Both the position numbers and the translations under genes were made by a program. Below the pieces are notes generated by a model, which ran no database searches, was not told the DNA's origin, and saw only the letters and a list, made by a program, of their open reading frames with translations. DNA of 64,000 nucleotides from Bradyrhizobium sp. RP6 (GTDB taxonomy: Bacteria; Pseudomonadota; Alphaproteobacteria; Rhizobiales; Xanthobacteraceae), in the NCBI RefSeq assembly GCF_003837805.1, contig NZ_RQIT01000001.1, positions 372,001 through 436,000 on the forward strand. Reading direction: 5' to 3'. Positions 32,048 through 39,845 of this stretch are shown here, in pieces; positions within the stretch are counted from its first letter, which is position 1; each line of letters begins with the position of its first letter.

Positions 32048-33055
32048 ATGAGCAATCGCGACGTCATCGTCATCGGCGGCTCGGCTGGAGCCACGCAGCC
32101 GTTGAAACAGATTCTAGGCCGTCTGCCCGCGGACTTGCCGGCTGCCGTCTTCATCGTGCTGCACATTCCGGCGCAGGGCATCGGCATTCTCTCGACGGTT
32201 GTCAGCAGTGCCGGCCCGCTTCCGGTCCGGCAGGCCGAGAGCGGCATGAAGATCGAGCCCGGCCAGATCTATCTGGCCGCGCCTGACAATCACCTGCTGC
32301 TGTCCGGGGATCACATTTTCCTGGGCCGTGGCCCGCGCGAGAACATGGTTCGGCCGGCGATCGATGCGTTGTTTCGTTCAGCGGCTCTTTATCACGGCCC
32401 GCGCGTGATCGGCGTGCTTCTCAGCGGGCTGCTGTCCGACGGCGCGGCCGGCCTCAATGCCATCAAGCGCTGCGGCGGGATGGCCGTGGTGCAGGACCCT
32501 TCGGACGCAATTTCCGACGAGATGCCGCGGCGCGCAATGGAGGCGACGACGGTCGATCTCTGCGTTCCCGGCGCAACCATGGGCGACGTGCTGTCCGAAC
32601 TCGTCAGGGAGCCGGCTGGAGCCGCGCTGCCGATCCCGCCCGAGATCAGGCTCGAGGTCGAGATTGCGGCCGGAGAGCGGATCGGAAGCGACAAACTGAC
32701 CTCGATAGGAAAGCCCGTCGCACTGACATGTCCCGCCTGCGGGGGTGTGCTGTCCGAGGTCAAGGATGCCCGTCCGATGCGCTTCCGCTGCCAGGTCGGC
32801 CATGGTTTCACCGCCGATGCCCTCGCCAAGGAGCAGGAAGGGCGCGTCGACGAGGCCCTGCGCGTGGCGCTGCGGATCATAGAGGAGCGCGCGGAGCTCG
32901 TGCAGCGCATGGCAGCCGACGGCAGGCGCAGCGGACGGGCAGCCGTGGCGGAGATGTACGAGGCTCGGGCACTCGAATACCGCGAATATGCCGACACGAT
33001 CCGACGCGTCGTGCTAAAGTCGCTCGACCCTTCCGTAGGCAAATGGGAGGCCTGA
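32048..33055 (+). CDS. Stand-alone CheB-type methylesterase with C-terminal zinc ribbon
   Basis: A 335-residue CheB without a receiver domain. The catalytic triad is visible: Ser12 (IGGSAGATQP), His39 (IVLHIPAQG) and Asp in SGLLSDGAAG. GMKIEPGQIYLAAPDNHLLL is the usual CheB core. After residue about 220 comes an unusual tail with CPACGG and CQVGHGF, a Cys/His zinc-ribbon-like pair, then a long helix. ATG 32048 is preferred because an EcfG-like element at 31992-32016 places transcription after the ATG at 32015. Proteins of this kind are not linked to flagellar genes and may act on the nearby kinase. Confidence 0.83.
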   Translation: MSNRDVIVIGGSAGATQPLKQILGRLPADLPAAVFIVLHIPAQGIGILSTVVSSAGPLPVRQAESGMKIEPGQIYLAAPDNHLLLSGDHIFLGRGPRENMVRPAIDALFRSAALYHGPRVIGVLLSGLLSDGAAGLNAIKRCGGMAVVQDPSDAISDEMPRRAMEATTVDLCVPGATMGDVLSELVREPAGAALPIPPEIRLEVEIAAGERIGSDKLTSIGKPVALTCPACGGVLSEVKDARPMRFRCQVGHGFTADALAKEQEGRVDEALRVALRIIEERAELVQRMAADGRRSGRAAVAEMYEARALEYREYADTIRRVVLKSLDPSVGKWEA

Positions 33056-33065
33056 AAGCGCTATC

Positions 33066-33332
33066 ATGGCCATCTCGCTTGCCGAACGCACCGCGCAGCT
33101 CGATGCCGAGCAACGTCTCCTGGTGAAGGCCGATCAGGACCTCGATGAGGGGCGGCAGCGCATCCGCGATCAGGAAGATCGGGTGCGTGAGCTGATGACC
33201 GGCGGACACGACACGCAGCAGGCGGAGCGGCTGGTCAGCCTGCTCAAGCAGACCCTGGTCGAATGGGAGCGCCACCGTGTCCTGATCGCGCAGCGGGTCG
33301 CGTATCTTCGGCAGGAGGTCGAGGCTGGTTAG
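33066..33332 (+). CDS. Coiled-coil small protein (88 residues)
   Basis: A highly charged helical protein (MAISLAERTAQLDAEQRLLV, DQDLDEGRQRIRDQEDRVRE, LVSLLKQTLVEWERHRVLIA) without cysteines or membrane segments. It starts ten bases after the CheB stop and so probably belongs to its transcript. The heptad-like pattern suggests dimerisation or binding to a partner such as CheB. No family name is certain. Confidence 0.68.
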   Translation: MAISLAERTAQLDAEQRLLVKADQDLDEGRQRIRDQEDRVRELMTGGHDTQQAERLVSLLKQTLVEWERHRVLIAQRVAYLRQEVEAG

Positions 33333-33600
33333 GAGAGGCGGCTGGCCTGCTGAGCTGTTGATCAGGGCAGCAAGCTGCCGCTCGGCGTACTGGCCCCGGT
33401 CTTTCCGGGCGGGGGCGGGCGTCCGCACTGGCGCGATCGGCGCGCCTGATCGAGATCCTCAGACCTCGCATGGCGGGTTCCCTCCGCCGTGCTGGCCGAG
33501 TATGGACCTGACCGCCGGCGCCAACAACGTTGGGGCTTCGGGACGTTTTTGCGTTTAATGTGTTGGGGTAATATCGATTTCTGCTATTTGCAGGAGCCGG

Positions 33601-36600
33601 GTGCCTATTGGTCCGGCGCGAACGAGAGCCACCAGAGCCATGCAGGAAGTCGGCGACCAGCCGGTTCAAGGAGAGCGCCGGATCAAGACTCCGCTGATCA
33701 TAGGGGTGGGCGCCTCGCCCGGTGCGCTGGACAGTATCGAGCGCTTCTTTGCCTCGCTGACAGTCGGGGCCGATCAGGCCATCGTGCTGGCGCTTCAACA
33801 TCATGGGACTTTCGACGAGCAACGGCTGCGCGGGATCGTGCAGGCGTCAAATGGCGGCAGCGTCGCCGATGTCCGGGATGGCCACGCGATCGAGGGCGGT
33901 ACGATCTATCTGTGCCCGCCGGCGATGATCACCACGATCCAGGGCGACCGGTTCGCGATCCGCAAGGCGGAACAGGCGCCAGGCGAGCGCGCCACGATCG
34001 ACAGCTTCCTGGTCTCGCTGGCGGAGGAGCGCGCGGAACGATCCATCGGCGTCATCCTTGCCGGGACCGGCGGTGACGGAACGCTCGGCACGGCGGCGCT
34101 GAAGGATCACGGCGGCATCGCGATCGCGGAAAAGGTCGCTGGGATGGAAGAGGCCGCGCATCTGGCCGACGGCAACACGCCCGCTTCGATCGCTGACTAC
34201 GTGCTGCCGCCGGAGGAGATCCCCGAGCACATCCAGGTCTATGCCCGGCACCTGCGGCGCCTGGACGCGAAGCAGGGATTCGACGAGGTGCTGGCCGCGG
34301 CGGCGAGCTCGCTGTCGCGGGTCGCCGACATCCTTCGCGCCAAGACCGGCAACGATTTTAATGGATACAAGCAGAACACTTTCCTGCGCCGCGTGCAGCG
34401 GCGCATGCAGGTGGCCCAGATCGACGACATCTCCGCCTATGTCGATCTCCTGCGCAACGACAAGGACGAAGCGCAGCATCTCTTCAACGACCTCTTGATC
34501 GGCGTCACTCAGTTCTTCCGCGACAAGCGCGAGTTCGAGGTGCTGGAAACCCAGATCATTCCGTGGATCTTCGAGGGAAAAGGCGCGGGCCAGCAGGTGC
34601 GCATTTGGGTGCTCGGCTGCGCCACCGGCGAGGAGGCCTATTCTATCGGCATTCTCCTGCGTGAGCACATGGCACGCATGGAGTCCCCGCCGCAGGTTCA
34701 GATCTTCGCCACCGACATCGACGGACGCGCGCTCGCGAGCGCGCGCGTCGGCCGCTACCGCAGCAATATCGAAGCCGACATGACCAGCGAGCGCCTGGCG
34801 CGCTGGTTCGTGCGTGAGGGGGACACCTACTGCGTGGTGAAGGAGCTGCGCGAGATGTGCATCTTCTCGCAGCACAATGTCATCAAGGACGCACCGTTCT
34901 CGAAGCTCGACCTCGTCTCCTGCCGCAACCTGCTGATCTATCTCAATGCCGAACTGCAGAACCGGGTGATCCCGCTGTTCCACTTCGCGCTGCTGCCGGA
35001 CCGCTACCTGTTCCTCGGAAATTCCGAGAACGTGACGCGGCACCCGAAGCTGTTCGTGCCTGTCGACCGCCGCGCGCGCATCTTCAAGAAGCTGGAAACC
35101 GGAACGCGGCTGCCGCCGGAGTTTCCGATCACGACGGCGGCGGGCAGGGCGCCGGCCGAAGTTACGGCCTTGCGCTCGTTCGGCCCCGATGTCGGACTGG
35201 AGCGCCGCGCGCAGCGCATCGCGGAACGCTATGCGCCCGCCTATGTCATCACGGACGACAGTTTCCACATCCTGCATTTCTCCGGACGGACCGGCCGCTA
35301 CATCGAGCCGACGGCGGGCGCCGCCACGCTCGACCTGCTCCAACTGATCCATCGTGACCTCCGCCTGGAGTTGCGCACGGCGCTCGGCCGCGCCGCGGAA
35401 TCGAACGAAGCGGCCCATGCCGAGCAGGTGCAGCTCGGACAGAACGGTCACCGCGTGCTGGTGGATATCACCGTGGAGCCGATTCAGGAGGGTAACGGCG
35501 GCCAGCGCAACTTCGTCGTCCTGTTCAAGGACGGTCCAACTCGCGTCGTCGATGCCGATCAGAGCAATCCGAATGTGTTGGTTCGCACCGAGCACATCGA
35601 GCGTCTCGAAGGCGAGTTGCGTGCGACGCGCGAACGTCTGCAGGCGACGATCGAGGAGCTTGAGAGTACCAACGAGGAGCTGAAATCTTCCAACGAGGAA
35701 TACCAGTCGCTCAACGAAGAGCTTCAGTCGGCGAACGAAGAACTGGAGACCTCGCGCGAGGAATTGCAGTCGGTCAACGAGGAGCTGACCACCGTCAACG
35801 GCGAGCTGGCGCACCGTGTCCAGGAATTGACGCGCGCCACAAGCGACCTCAAGAACTTCCTCGAGAGCACGCAGATCGCGACCGTGTTCCTCGATAACGA
35901 TCTGCGCGTGATGAACTTCACGCCTGCCATCGCGCAGATCTTGCATCTCGTCGAGACGGATACGGGCCGGCCCCTCGCCCACATCAAGGCGCGCATCCCG
36001 ATCGAGGAGCTCTATGACGACATCCGTCGGGTGCTGCGCACGCTCGCCGGCGTCGAACGCGAGCTGAGCGCGCCGGACAGCGGCACGCGTTACATCGTGC
36101 GCATCCTGCCATATCGGAGCATCGACAATTTCATCGCGGGCGTCGTTATCACTTTCGTTGACGTGACCGCCATCACCCGTGCCGAGGAGCGCCAGCGCCT
36201 GCTGCTCGCCGAGCTCCAGCACCGCGTTCGCAACACGCTCGGCGTGGTGCGCTCCATCGCCCGCCGTTCGGCCGAATCCAGCACGACCGTCGAGGAATGC
36301 GCCTCCCATCTCGACGGCCGGCTCAGCGCATTTGCTCGCACCCAGGCGATGGTGACGCGCGATCCCGAAGGCGGCGTCGATCTCGAATATCTCGTGGTCG
36401 AGGAGTTCGTGGCCTACAACGCGCGCGAAGGCGACCAGATGCGGGTCTCTGGGCCGAAGGTGCGCTTCCGGTCCAAGGCCGCGGAGACGTTTGCGCTCGC
36501 GATTCACGAGCTTGCGACCAACGCACTGAAATACGGCGCCCTGAGCCAGCCCGGCGGGCGCGTCGAGATCACGTGGCGTCTCGACGAGATCAGGGAGCCT

Positions 36601-36810
36601 GGCGAGCTCGTCTTTGAATGGCGCGAGCGCGGCGGTCCTCCGGTCAAGCCGCCGTCGCGCAAGGGTTTTGGCACGGAGCTTCTGGAGCGGACGCTAGCTT
36701 TCGAATTCAAGGGGCAGACTACGATGACATTCGACCCTGCGGGGTTGGAATGCACGATCGCAATTCCCCTCGACAAGCGCACGTTCCATACACCGGTGGT
36801 GGCTGGCTGA
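33601..36810 (+). CDS. CheB-CheR-PAS hybrid with HWE histidine kinase
   Basis: A 1069-residue multidomain sensor. Residues 30-220 are CheB-like (GVGASPGALDSIERFF, LALQHHG, AGTGGDGTLG, triad kept). Residues about 245-500 are CheR-like methyltransferase (TQFFRDKREF, VLGCATGEEAYSIG, CRNLLIYL). A PAS region follows, then a Ser/Asn/Glu-rich coiled coil (EELESTNEELKSSNEEYQSL onward, seen near 680-740), a second PAS, and an HWE/HisKA_2 kinase with ELQHRVRNTLGVVRSIARRS and AIHELATNALKYGALS. GTG 33601 follows AGGAG closely; ATG 33640 is an alternative. Such hybrids often feed general stress or light signalling, with the single-domain regulator as target. Confidence 0.88.
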   Translation: MPIGPARTRATRAMQEVGDQPVQGERRIKTPLIIGVGASPGALDSIERFFASLTVGADQAIVLALQHHGTFDEQRLRGIVQASNGGSVADVRDGHAIEGGTIYLCPPAMITTIQGDRFAIRKAEQAPGERATIDSFLVSLAEERAERSIGVILAGTGGDGTLGTAALKDHGGIAIAEKVAGMEEAAHLADGNTPASIADYVLPPEEIPEHIQVYARHLRRLDAKQGFDEVLAAAASSLSRVADILRAKTGNDFNGYKQNTFLRRVQRRMQVAQIDDISAYVDLLRNDKDEAQHLFNDLLIGVTQFFRDKREFEVLETQIIPWIFEGKGAGQQVRIWVLGCATGEEAYSIGILLREHMARMESPPQVQIFATDIDGRALASARVGRYRSNIEADMTSERLARWFVREGDTYCVVKELREMCIFSQHNVIKDAPFSKLDLVSCRNLLIYLNAELQNRVIPLFHFALLPDRYLFLGNSENVTRHPKLFVPVDRRARIFKKLETGTRLPPEFPITTAAGRAPAEVTALRSFGPDVGLERRAQRIAERYAPAYVITDDSFHILHFSGRTGRYIEPTAGAATLDLLQLIHRDLRLELRTALGRAAESNEAAHAEQVQLGQNGHRVLVDITVEPIQEGNGGQRNFVVLFKDGPTRVVDADQSNPNVLVRTEHIERLEGELRATRERLQATIEELESTNEELKSSNEEYQSLNEELQSANEELETSREELQSVNEELTTVNGELAHRVQELTRATSDLKNFLESTQIATVFLDNDLRVMNFTPAIAQILHLVETDTGRPLAHIKARIPIEELYDDIRRVLRTLAGVERELSAPDSGTRYIVRILPYRSIDNFIAGVVITFVDVTAITRAEERQRLLLAELQHRVRNTLGVVRSIARRSAESSTTVEECASHLDGRLSAFARTQAMVTRDPEGGVDLEYLVVEEFVAYNAREGDQMRVSGPKVRFRSKAAETFALAIHELATNALKYGALSQPGGRVEITWRLDEIREPGELVFEWRERGGPPVKPPSRKGFGTELLERTLAFEFKGQTTMTFDPAGLECTIAIPLDKRTFHTPVVAG

Positions 36811-36877
36811 TGCCGTTGTCGACTCTCGAACGCAGCGTCGCAGAGCCGGTCATTCGCCGGCTGAGCGCACTCAGGCA

Positions 36878-37567
36878 TTGTCTACCGAGGCCCGAGCATC
36901 GCTCGAAAATGCCATGCTCGAAGGCCTTCACCGTGCCGGATCGGGGGAGGACCTGATCTCCGAGGGCGACCCAGTCGACAGCGTTCGCGTCGTGCTGTCG
37001 GGCTGGCTCTGCCGCTACAAGACGCTCGAGGACGGCCGGCGCCAGATCGTCAATTTCATCTTCCCGGGCGAGAGCTGCGACGCGCATGCGTTCCTGCTCT
37101 CGGTGATGGATCATTCTATCGCGACGATGACGCCGGTGGTCTACAGCGAGATCAAGCGCGCGCGATTCGAGAACCTGATGGCTAGCGATCGCTCACTCGC
37201 GGAGGCGTTCTGGTGCGAGACCCTCGTCAGCGCCGCCATTCAGCGCGAATGGGCGACCAATCTCGGTCGTCGCGTTGCGCTGGAGCGCGTGGCCCATCTG
37301 TTCTGCGAGACGTTCGAGCGGCTTCGCCCCGTCGGGATGGTCGACGGAAATTCCTGCGTGATGCCCGTGACGCAGATGGATCTCGCCGACGCGACGGGAC
37401 TGTCCGTCGTTCACCTCAATCGGACTCTTCAGGAGCTACGCGCGTCGGGTCTGATCATATTGCGCGAGCGGACGCTGACCATTCCCGATCTCGATGCGCT
37501 CAAGGATGCGGCGCTGTACTCGCCGAGCTATCTGCAACCGTATCGAGCGGCCGAAGCGACGCGGTGA
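36878..37567 (+). CDS. Crp/Fnr-family regulator, 5' end apparently frameshifted
   Basis: The main frame gives a Crp-like barrel (LISEGDPVDSVRVVLSGWLC, FIFPGESCDAHAFLLSVMDH) and a helix-turn-helix (MDLADATGLSVVHLNRTLQE). Within the main frame only a TTG at 36878 or a late ATG is available. An ATG at 36810, overlapping the kinase stop (TGATG), opens another frame reading MPLSTLERSVAEPVIRRLSA then LR, a good Crp N-terminus that joins LSTEARASLENAMLEG after one base is added near 36875. The gene probably began at 36810 and carries a one-base deletion or uses a shift. It shares its C-terminal layout with the regulator at 17466-18248. Confidence 0.72.
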   Translation: MSTEARASLENAMLEGLHRAGSGEDLISEGDPVDSVRVVLSGWLCRYKTLEDGRRQIVNFIFPGESCDAHAFLLSVMDHSIATMTPVVYSEIKRARFENLMASDRSLAEAFWCETLVSAAIQREWATNLGRRVALERVAHLFCETFERLRPVGMVDGNSCVMPVTQMDLADATGLSVVHLNRTLQELRASGLIILRERTLTIPDLDALKDAALYSPSYLQPYRAAEATR

Positions 37568-37640
37568 GGCCGGCGTTCCTGCGCTCGGACGCGTTGCGTC
37601 GGTGACACGGGGTCAGGGCGGGAGACCATCCTGTTCGCAA

Positions 37641-37835
37641 TCATGCCGGCTTGCGATGTGGCCCATCCTGCGCATCATCAGCTTGTTCGCTTGGAAAAGG
37701 CTCGTGCATTCGCCGGCCGAGAAACGTATCCGGCTGAGGAAGCTCCAGAACTTTTCGCGCCTTGCGGATAGCCTCGCGAACCTGCTGTACGTGCCTCTGA
37801 TCGGATTCCGAAGGATAGTGAGTCTGCTTCGCCAT
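37641..37835 (-). CDS. Small hypothetical protein (64 residues)
   Basis: From ATG 37835 the product begins MAKQTHYPSESDQRHVQQVR and continues EAIRKARKVLELPQPDTFLG, then RRMHEPFPSEQADDA. The pattern of helix, LPQPDTFLGR and HEPFP recurs, I believe, among short rhizobial proteins, often in stress-related islands. GGGGAG lies about ten bases before the start. No function is known. It is convergent with the Crp/Fnr gene. Confidence 0.55.
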   Translation of the reverse strand: MAKQTHYPSESDQRHVQQVREAIRKARKVLELPQPDTFLGRRMHEPFPSEQADDAQDGPHRKPA

Positions 37836-38133
37836 CGAGCGCGCTCCCCTGATCATGCAGGCGGGAGCGCCATCGGTCTCTCAGCCACCAGCGCCTACGG
37901 GCGGAGCCTCAGCTGATGATGAGGTGACCGTACACCTGCCGCAGCATCTCGGCCAACGAAATCGGGGGATTTGCCGGTCAAGTTCCGTTCCGATCGCTGC
38001 TTCTGGTTGAAGACCCCTCGAAAACGGTTGTGAACGCTTGATCCAGGTTAGTCAGCGATGCTTTTTGAGCGGTTGGCGCGATTTGAGTAACCTATGCAAG
38101 GGCGTGCTCATGAGCTTCGGTGCATGATGGCGG
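37836..38133. other. Intergenic region
   Basis: About 300 bases with the ribosome-binding site of the minus-strand gene at its left and a TTTTTGAGCGG stretch near 38060. I see no gene, no perfect EcfG element and no strong hairpin. On the minus strand GGAAC occurs twice near 38000 but the -10 spacing is wrong. Confidence 0.4.
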
Positions 38134-38316
38134 ATGCCCGACGCTCTGTTTGCCCGCGCCACACGTGCTATTGAAGAGAGCCGCGCCCTCCGGGAGCAGC
38201 ACAGACAGGCTGCGGGCCATTACGGCGAAACCGTCAACGATCTGCGTCTGGCCATCATGGATAGCGCGATGCTGCGCTCGGAGATCAAGGCGCGCCGGGA
38301 CAACGAGAAACCATAA
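38134..38316 (+). CDS. Small helical protein (60 residues)
   Basis: MPDALFARATRAIEESRALR, EQHRQAAGHYGETVNDLRLA, IMDSAMLRSEIKARRDNEKP: a short amphipathic helical protein with a regular charge pattern and no membrane segment. The motif 'RAIEESRALREQHR' resembles many small paralogous rhizobial proteins. It has only a weak ribosome-binding site. It lies 133 bases before another small helical gene on the same strand. Function unknown. Confidence 0.55.
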   Translation: MPDALFARATRAIEESRALREQHRQAAGHYGETVNDLRLAIMDSAMLRSEIKARRDNEKP

Positions 38317-38449
38317 CTCCGGTCTTTTTACGGAAGTGCGCAACCGTTCCCCTTCCGGAACGTTGATAGTCGGTGAACCTGTGCGGCTGGGCCCGCCAAC
38401 GCCAGAACGCAACGGCGCGTTCGACCTCATGCAGCAGGGAGAACGCCTG

Positions 38450-38650
38450 ATGACGGTGCGACATCGGTTCAAGCATGCAGAGACCTTGGAAGCGCGCTTG
38501 GCCGCCGAGGCGGAGCGGCTGCGTGAACAGGCCAGCTCGCTTCCGCCCGGAGCGGCGCGCGACGAGATGTTGCGCAAGGCGCGTCAGGCGGAAACGGGAT
38601 CTCAGATGAGCGAATGGCTGCGGTCACCGGGCCTGCAGCCGCCGGATTAG
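38450..38650 (+). CDS. Small helical protein, paralogue of 39374-39583
   Basis: A 66-residue protein (MTVRHRFKHAETLEARLAAE, AERLREQASSLPPGAARDEM, LRKARQAETGSQMSEWLRSP). The segment A-x-S-L-P-P-G-x-x-R-x-x-M-L-x-x-A-x-Q-x-E-x-x-S-x-x-x-x-W-L-x-x-P is repeated almost position by position in the gene at 39374. AGGGAG precedes the ATG. Two copies within 1 kb suggest a small family that has duplicated locally or been maintained in different regulons. The role is unknown. Confidence 0.6.
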   Translation: MTVRHRFKHAETLEARLAAEAERLREQASSLPPGAARDEMLRKARQAETGSQMSEWLRSPGLQPPD

Positions 38651-38810
38651 GCATGCGGCCGCCAGCGTGCAGCCTGTCAGGCTGCACGCGCCGGGAACGG
38701 GTTAGATGTCGGCGCGTACCGATGCGCTGGTGTCGTGGGCAGAAACCGGAAAAATGAGCACCACGTCCATCGTCCCCGTTGCGTCCGGTTGTCACCCGGC
38801 GGTGCGGGAA

Positions 38811-39095
38811 TCAACGCCGCTTGGCAGCTTTGGTTCGCCGGTTGTAGGGCGAGCGGTTCACGGGCCTCAGTGAAATCCCTTCGCGTTGCGCCTTGCTGCG
38901 GATGGCCGCGACCGGGCGCTGAAGCTTGATGCTCATCACGCCGGTCGGCGTGTTGCCTTTCGCCAGCTGCTTCAGCTTGCTCACATCCGCCGGCGTCCAC
39001 CGCTCGCGCGCGCGGCGCTTGTAGGCGGGATTTGCCTTGCGCGGTCCCTTGCGGCCGATCGGCGAGCCCGGCCGCTTCCATGCTGCTTTTGCCAT
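38811..39095 (-). CDS. SANT/Myb-like small DNA-binding protein
   Basis: A 94-residue basic protein. RERWTPADVSKLKQLAKGNT then PTGVMSIKLQRPVAAIRSKA is a Myb/SANT-like helix-turn-helix ('W-T-x-x-D/E-x-x-x-L-x-x-L-x-x-x-x-x-x-x-x-I-A-x-x-L-x-R-x-x-x-A-I-x-x-K'). Its ends are rich in Lys and Arg. AAGGAGG lies seven bases before the ATG, and an EcfG-like promoter ends 27 bases upstream. A nucleoid-like or regulatory role in stress is possible; the family is not characterised. Confidence 0.68.
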   Translation of the reverse strand: MAKAAWKRPGSPIGRKGPRKANPAYKRRARERWTPADVSKLKQLAKGNTPTGVMSIKLQRPVAAIRSKAQREGISLRPVNRSPYNRRTKAAKRR

Positions 39096-39121
39096 GATGT
39101 TCCTCCTTCAAGTCGTTCTTG

Positions 39122-39147
39122 AACATGCGAATCAGCATTTCGGTTCC
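39122..39147 (-). promoter_or_regulatory. EcfG-like promoter of the SANT-like gene
   Basis: On the minus strand: GGAAC (39147-39143), 17 bases, TGTT (39125-39122). The -35 is perfect and the -10 keeps GTT, with the 17-base spacing also accepted for EcfG. The distance to the ATG leaves room for the strong ribosome-binding site. Confidence 0.5.
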
Positions 39148-39373
39148 GGCGCAGTGAGGATCGATCGGTGGTTCGCACGTCGCTCGCGCAAAATCGTACC
39201 GCGTTAACTTATTGAAATGCTGGAACCGCAAGTTGCGGCGGAAGCTACAAACGCGCTTCCGGAACTGGGCCGCCCCAACCGGCAGCGACTTGACTGACAG
39301 GCAACTTGGGTCCCGGCGCCCAACCTCCCGCCGGGGCCAGCTTTCTCCATCCGAAATCCAACGTGAAAGCCCA

Positions 39374-39583
39374 ATGACCGCCAAACGTAACCGCAGGAAA
39401 CAGACCCAATCGCTCCAGGAGCGCCTGGCCGCCTTTGCCGAGAACGCCCGCGACCGCGCGCGCAGCCTGCCGCCCGGCAGGGAACGCGAGATGCTGCTGC
39501 GACGCGCCAAGCAGAACGAGGTGACCTCGAACCTGACAGACTGGCTGAGCGCGCCCGTGTCTCCAAGACGGGGACACTCCTGA
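39374..39583 (+). CDS. Small helical protein, paralogue of 38450-38650
   Basis: A 69-residue protein (MTAKRNRRKQTQSLQERLAA, FAENARDRARSLPPGREREM, LLRRAKQNEVTSNLTDWLSA). It shares SLPPG-x-x-R-x-x-M-L and the W-L-x-x-P ending with its neighbour paralogue. The N-terminus is more basic. Its stop overlaps the ATG of the next gene (TGATG). No family is recognised; coupling to the next gene suggests a shared task. Confidence 0.6.
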   Translation: MTAKRNRRKQTQSLQERLAAFAENARDRARSLPPGREREMLLRRAKQNEVTSNLTDWLSAPVSPRRGHS

Positions 39584-39783
39584 TGGGGAGCATCAAGCAT
39601 TACCGCGCGTTTCAGATCGATCCGGACGGACATGTATTCGGGTGCATCAATCTGGTCTGCGACGATGACGAGCAGGCCAAACGCGAAGCGGCCGCGCTCG
39701 TGCTGGTCCACCGTATCGAGCTGTGGCGGCTCGACCAACGCATCGCGCAATTCGATCTGCCGCGGGAGGCTGCTCGCCAGTAG
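39583..39783 (+). CDS. Small hypothetical protein (66 residues)
   Basis: The product MGSIKHYRAFQIDPDGHVFG then CINLVCDDDEQAKREAAALV has the 'YRAFxIxxDGHxxxxxxLxCxxDxxAxxxA' plan of a frequent short rhizobial protein. In it a small beta-hairpin with Cys leads into a helix and an HRIELWRLDQRIAQF strand. The ATG overlaps the preceding stop. Function unknown, but the pattern is well preserved. Confidence 0.62.
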   Translation: MGSIKHYRAFQIDPDGHVFGCINLVCDDDEQAKREAAALVLVHRIELWRLDQRIAQFDLPREAARQ

Positions 39784-39845
39784 AGCTCGGGGAACCGTGC
39801 GCTGCGCGCCGGGTTGGTCGATGACCGACTTCGCCAGGAGCCAGC

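Noticed and set aside
33847..36507. 886-residue open frame antisense to the kinase gene
   Set aside because: It is the complement of well-supported CheB/CheR/HWE coding sequence, and its composition (Arg/Ala/Asp/Val/His-rich, no domain) is that of a high-GC shadow frame.
38339..38365. EcfG promoter using GGAAC near 38357
   Set aside because: No CGTT-like element at 16 or 17 bases; the sequence is instead part of a short inverted repeat CGTTCC/GGAACG.
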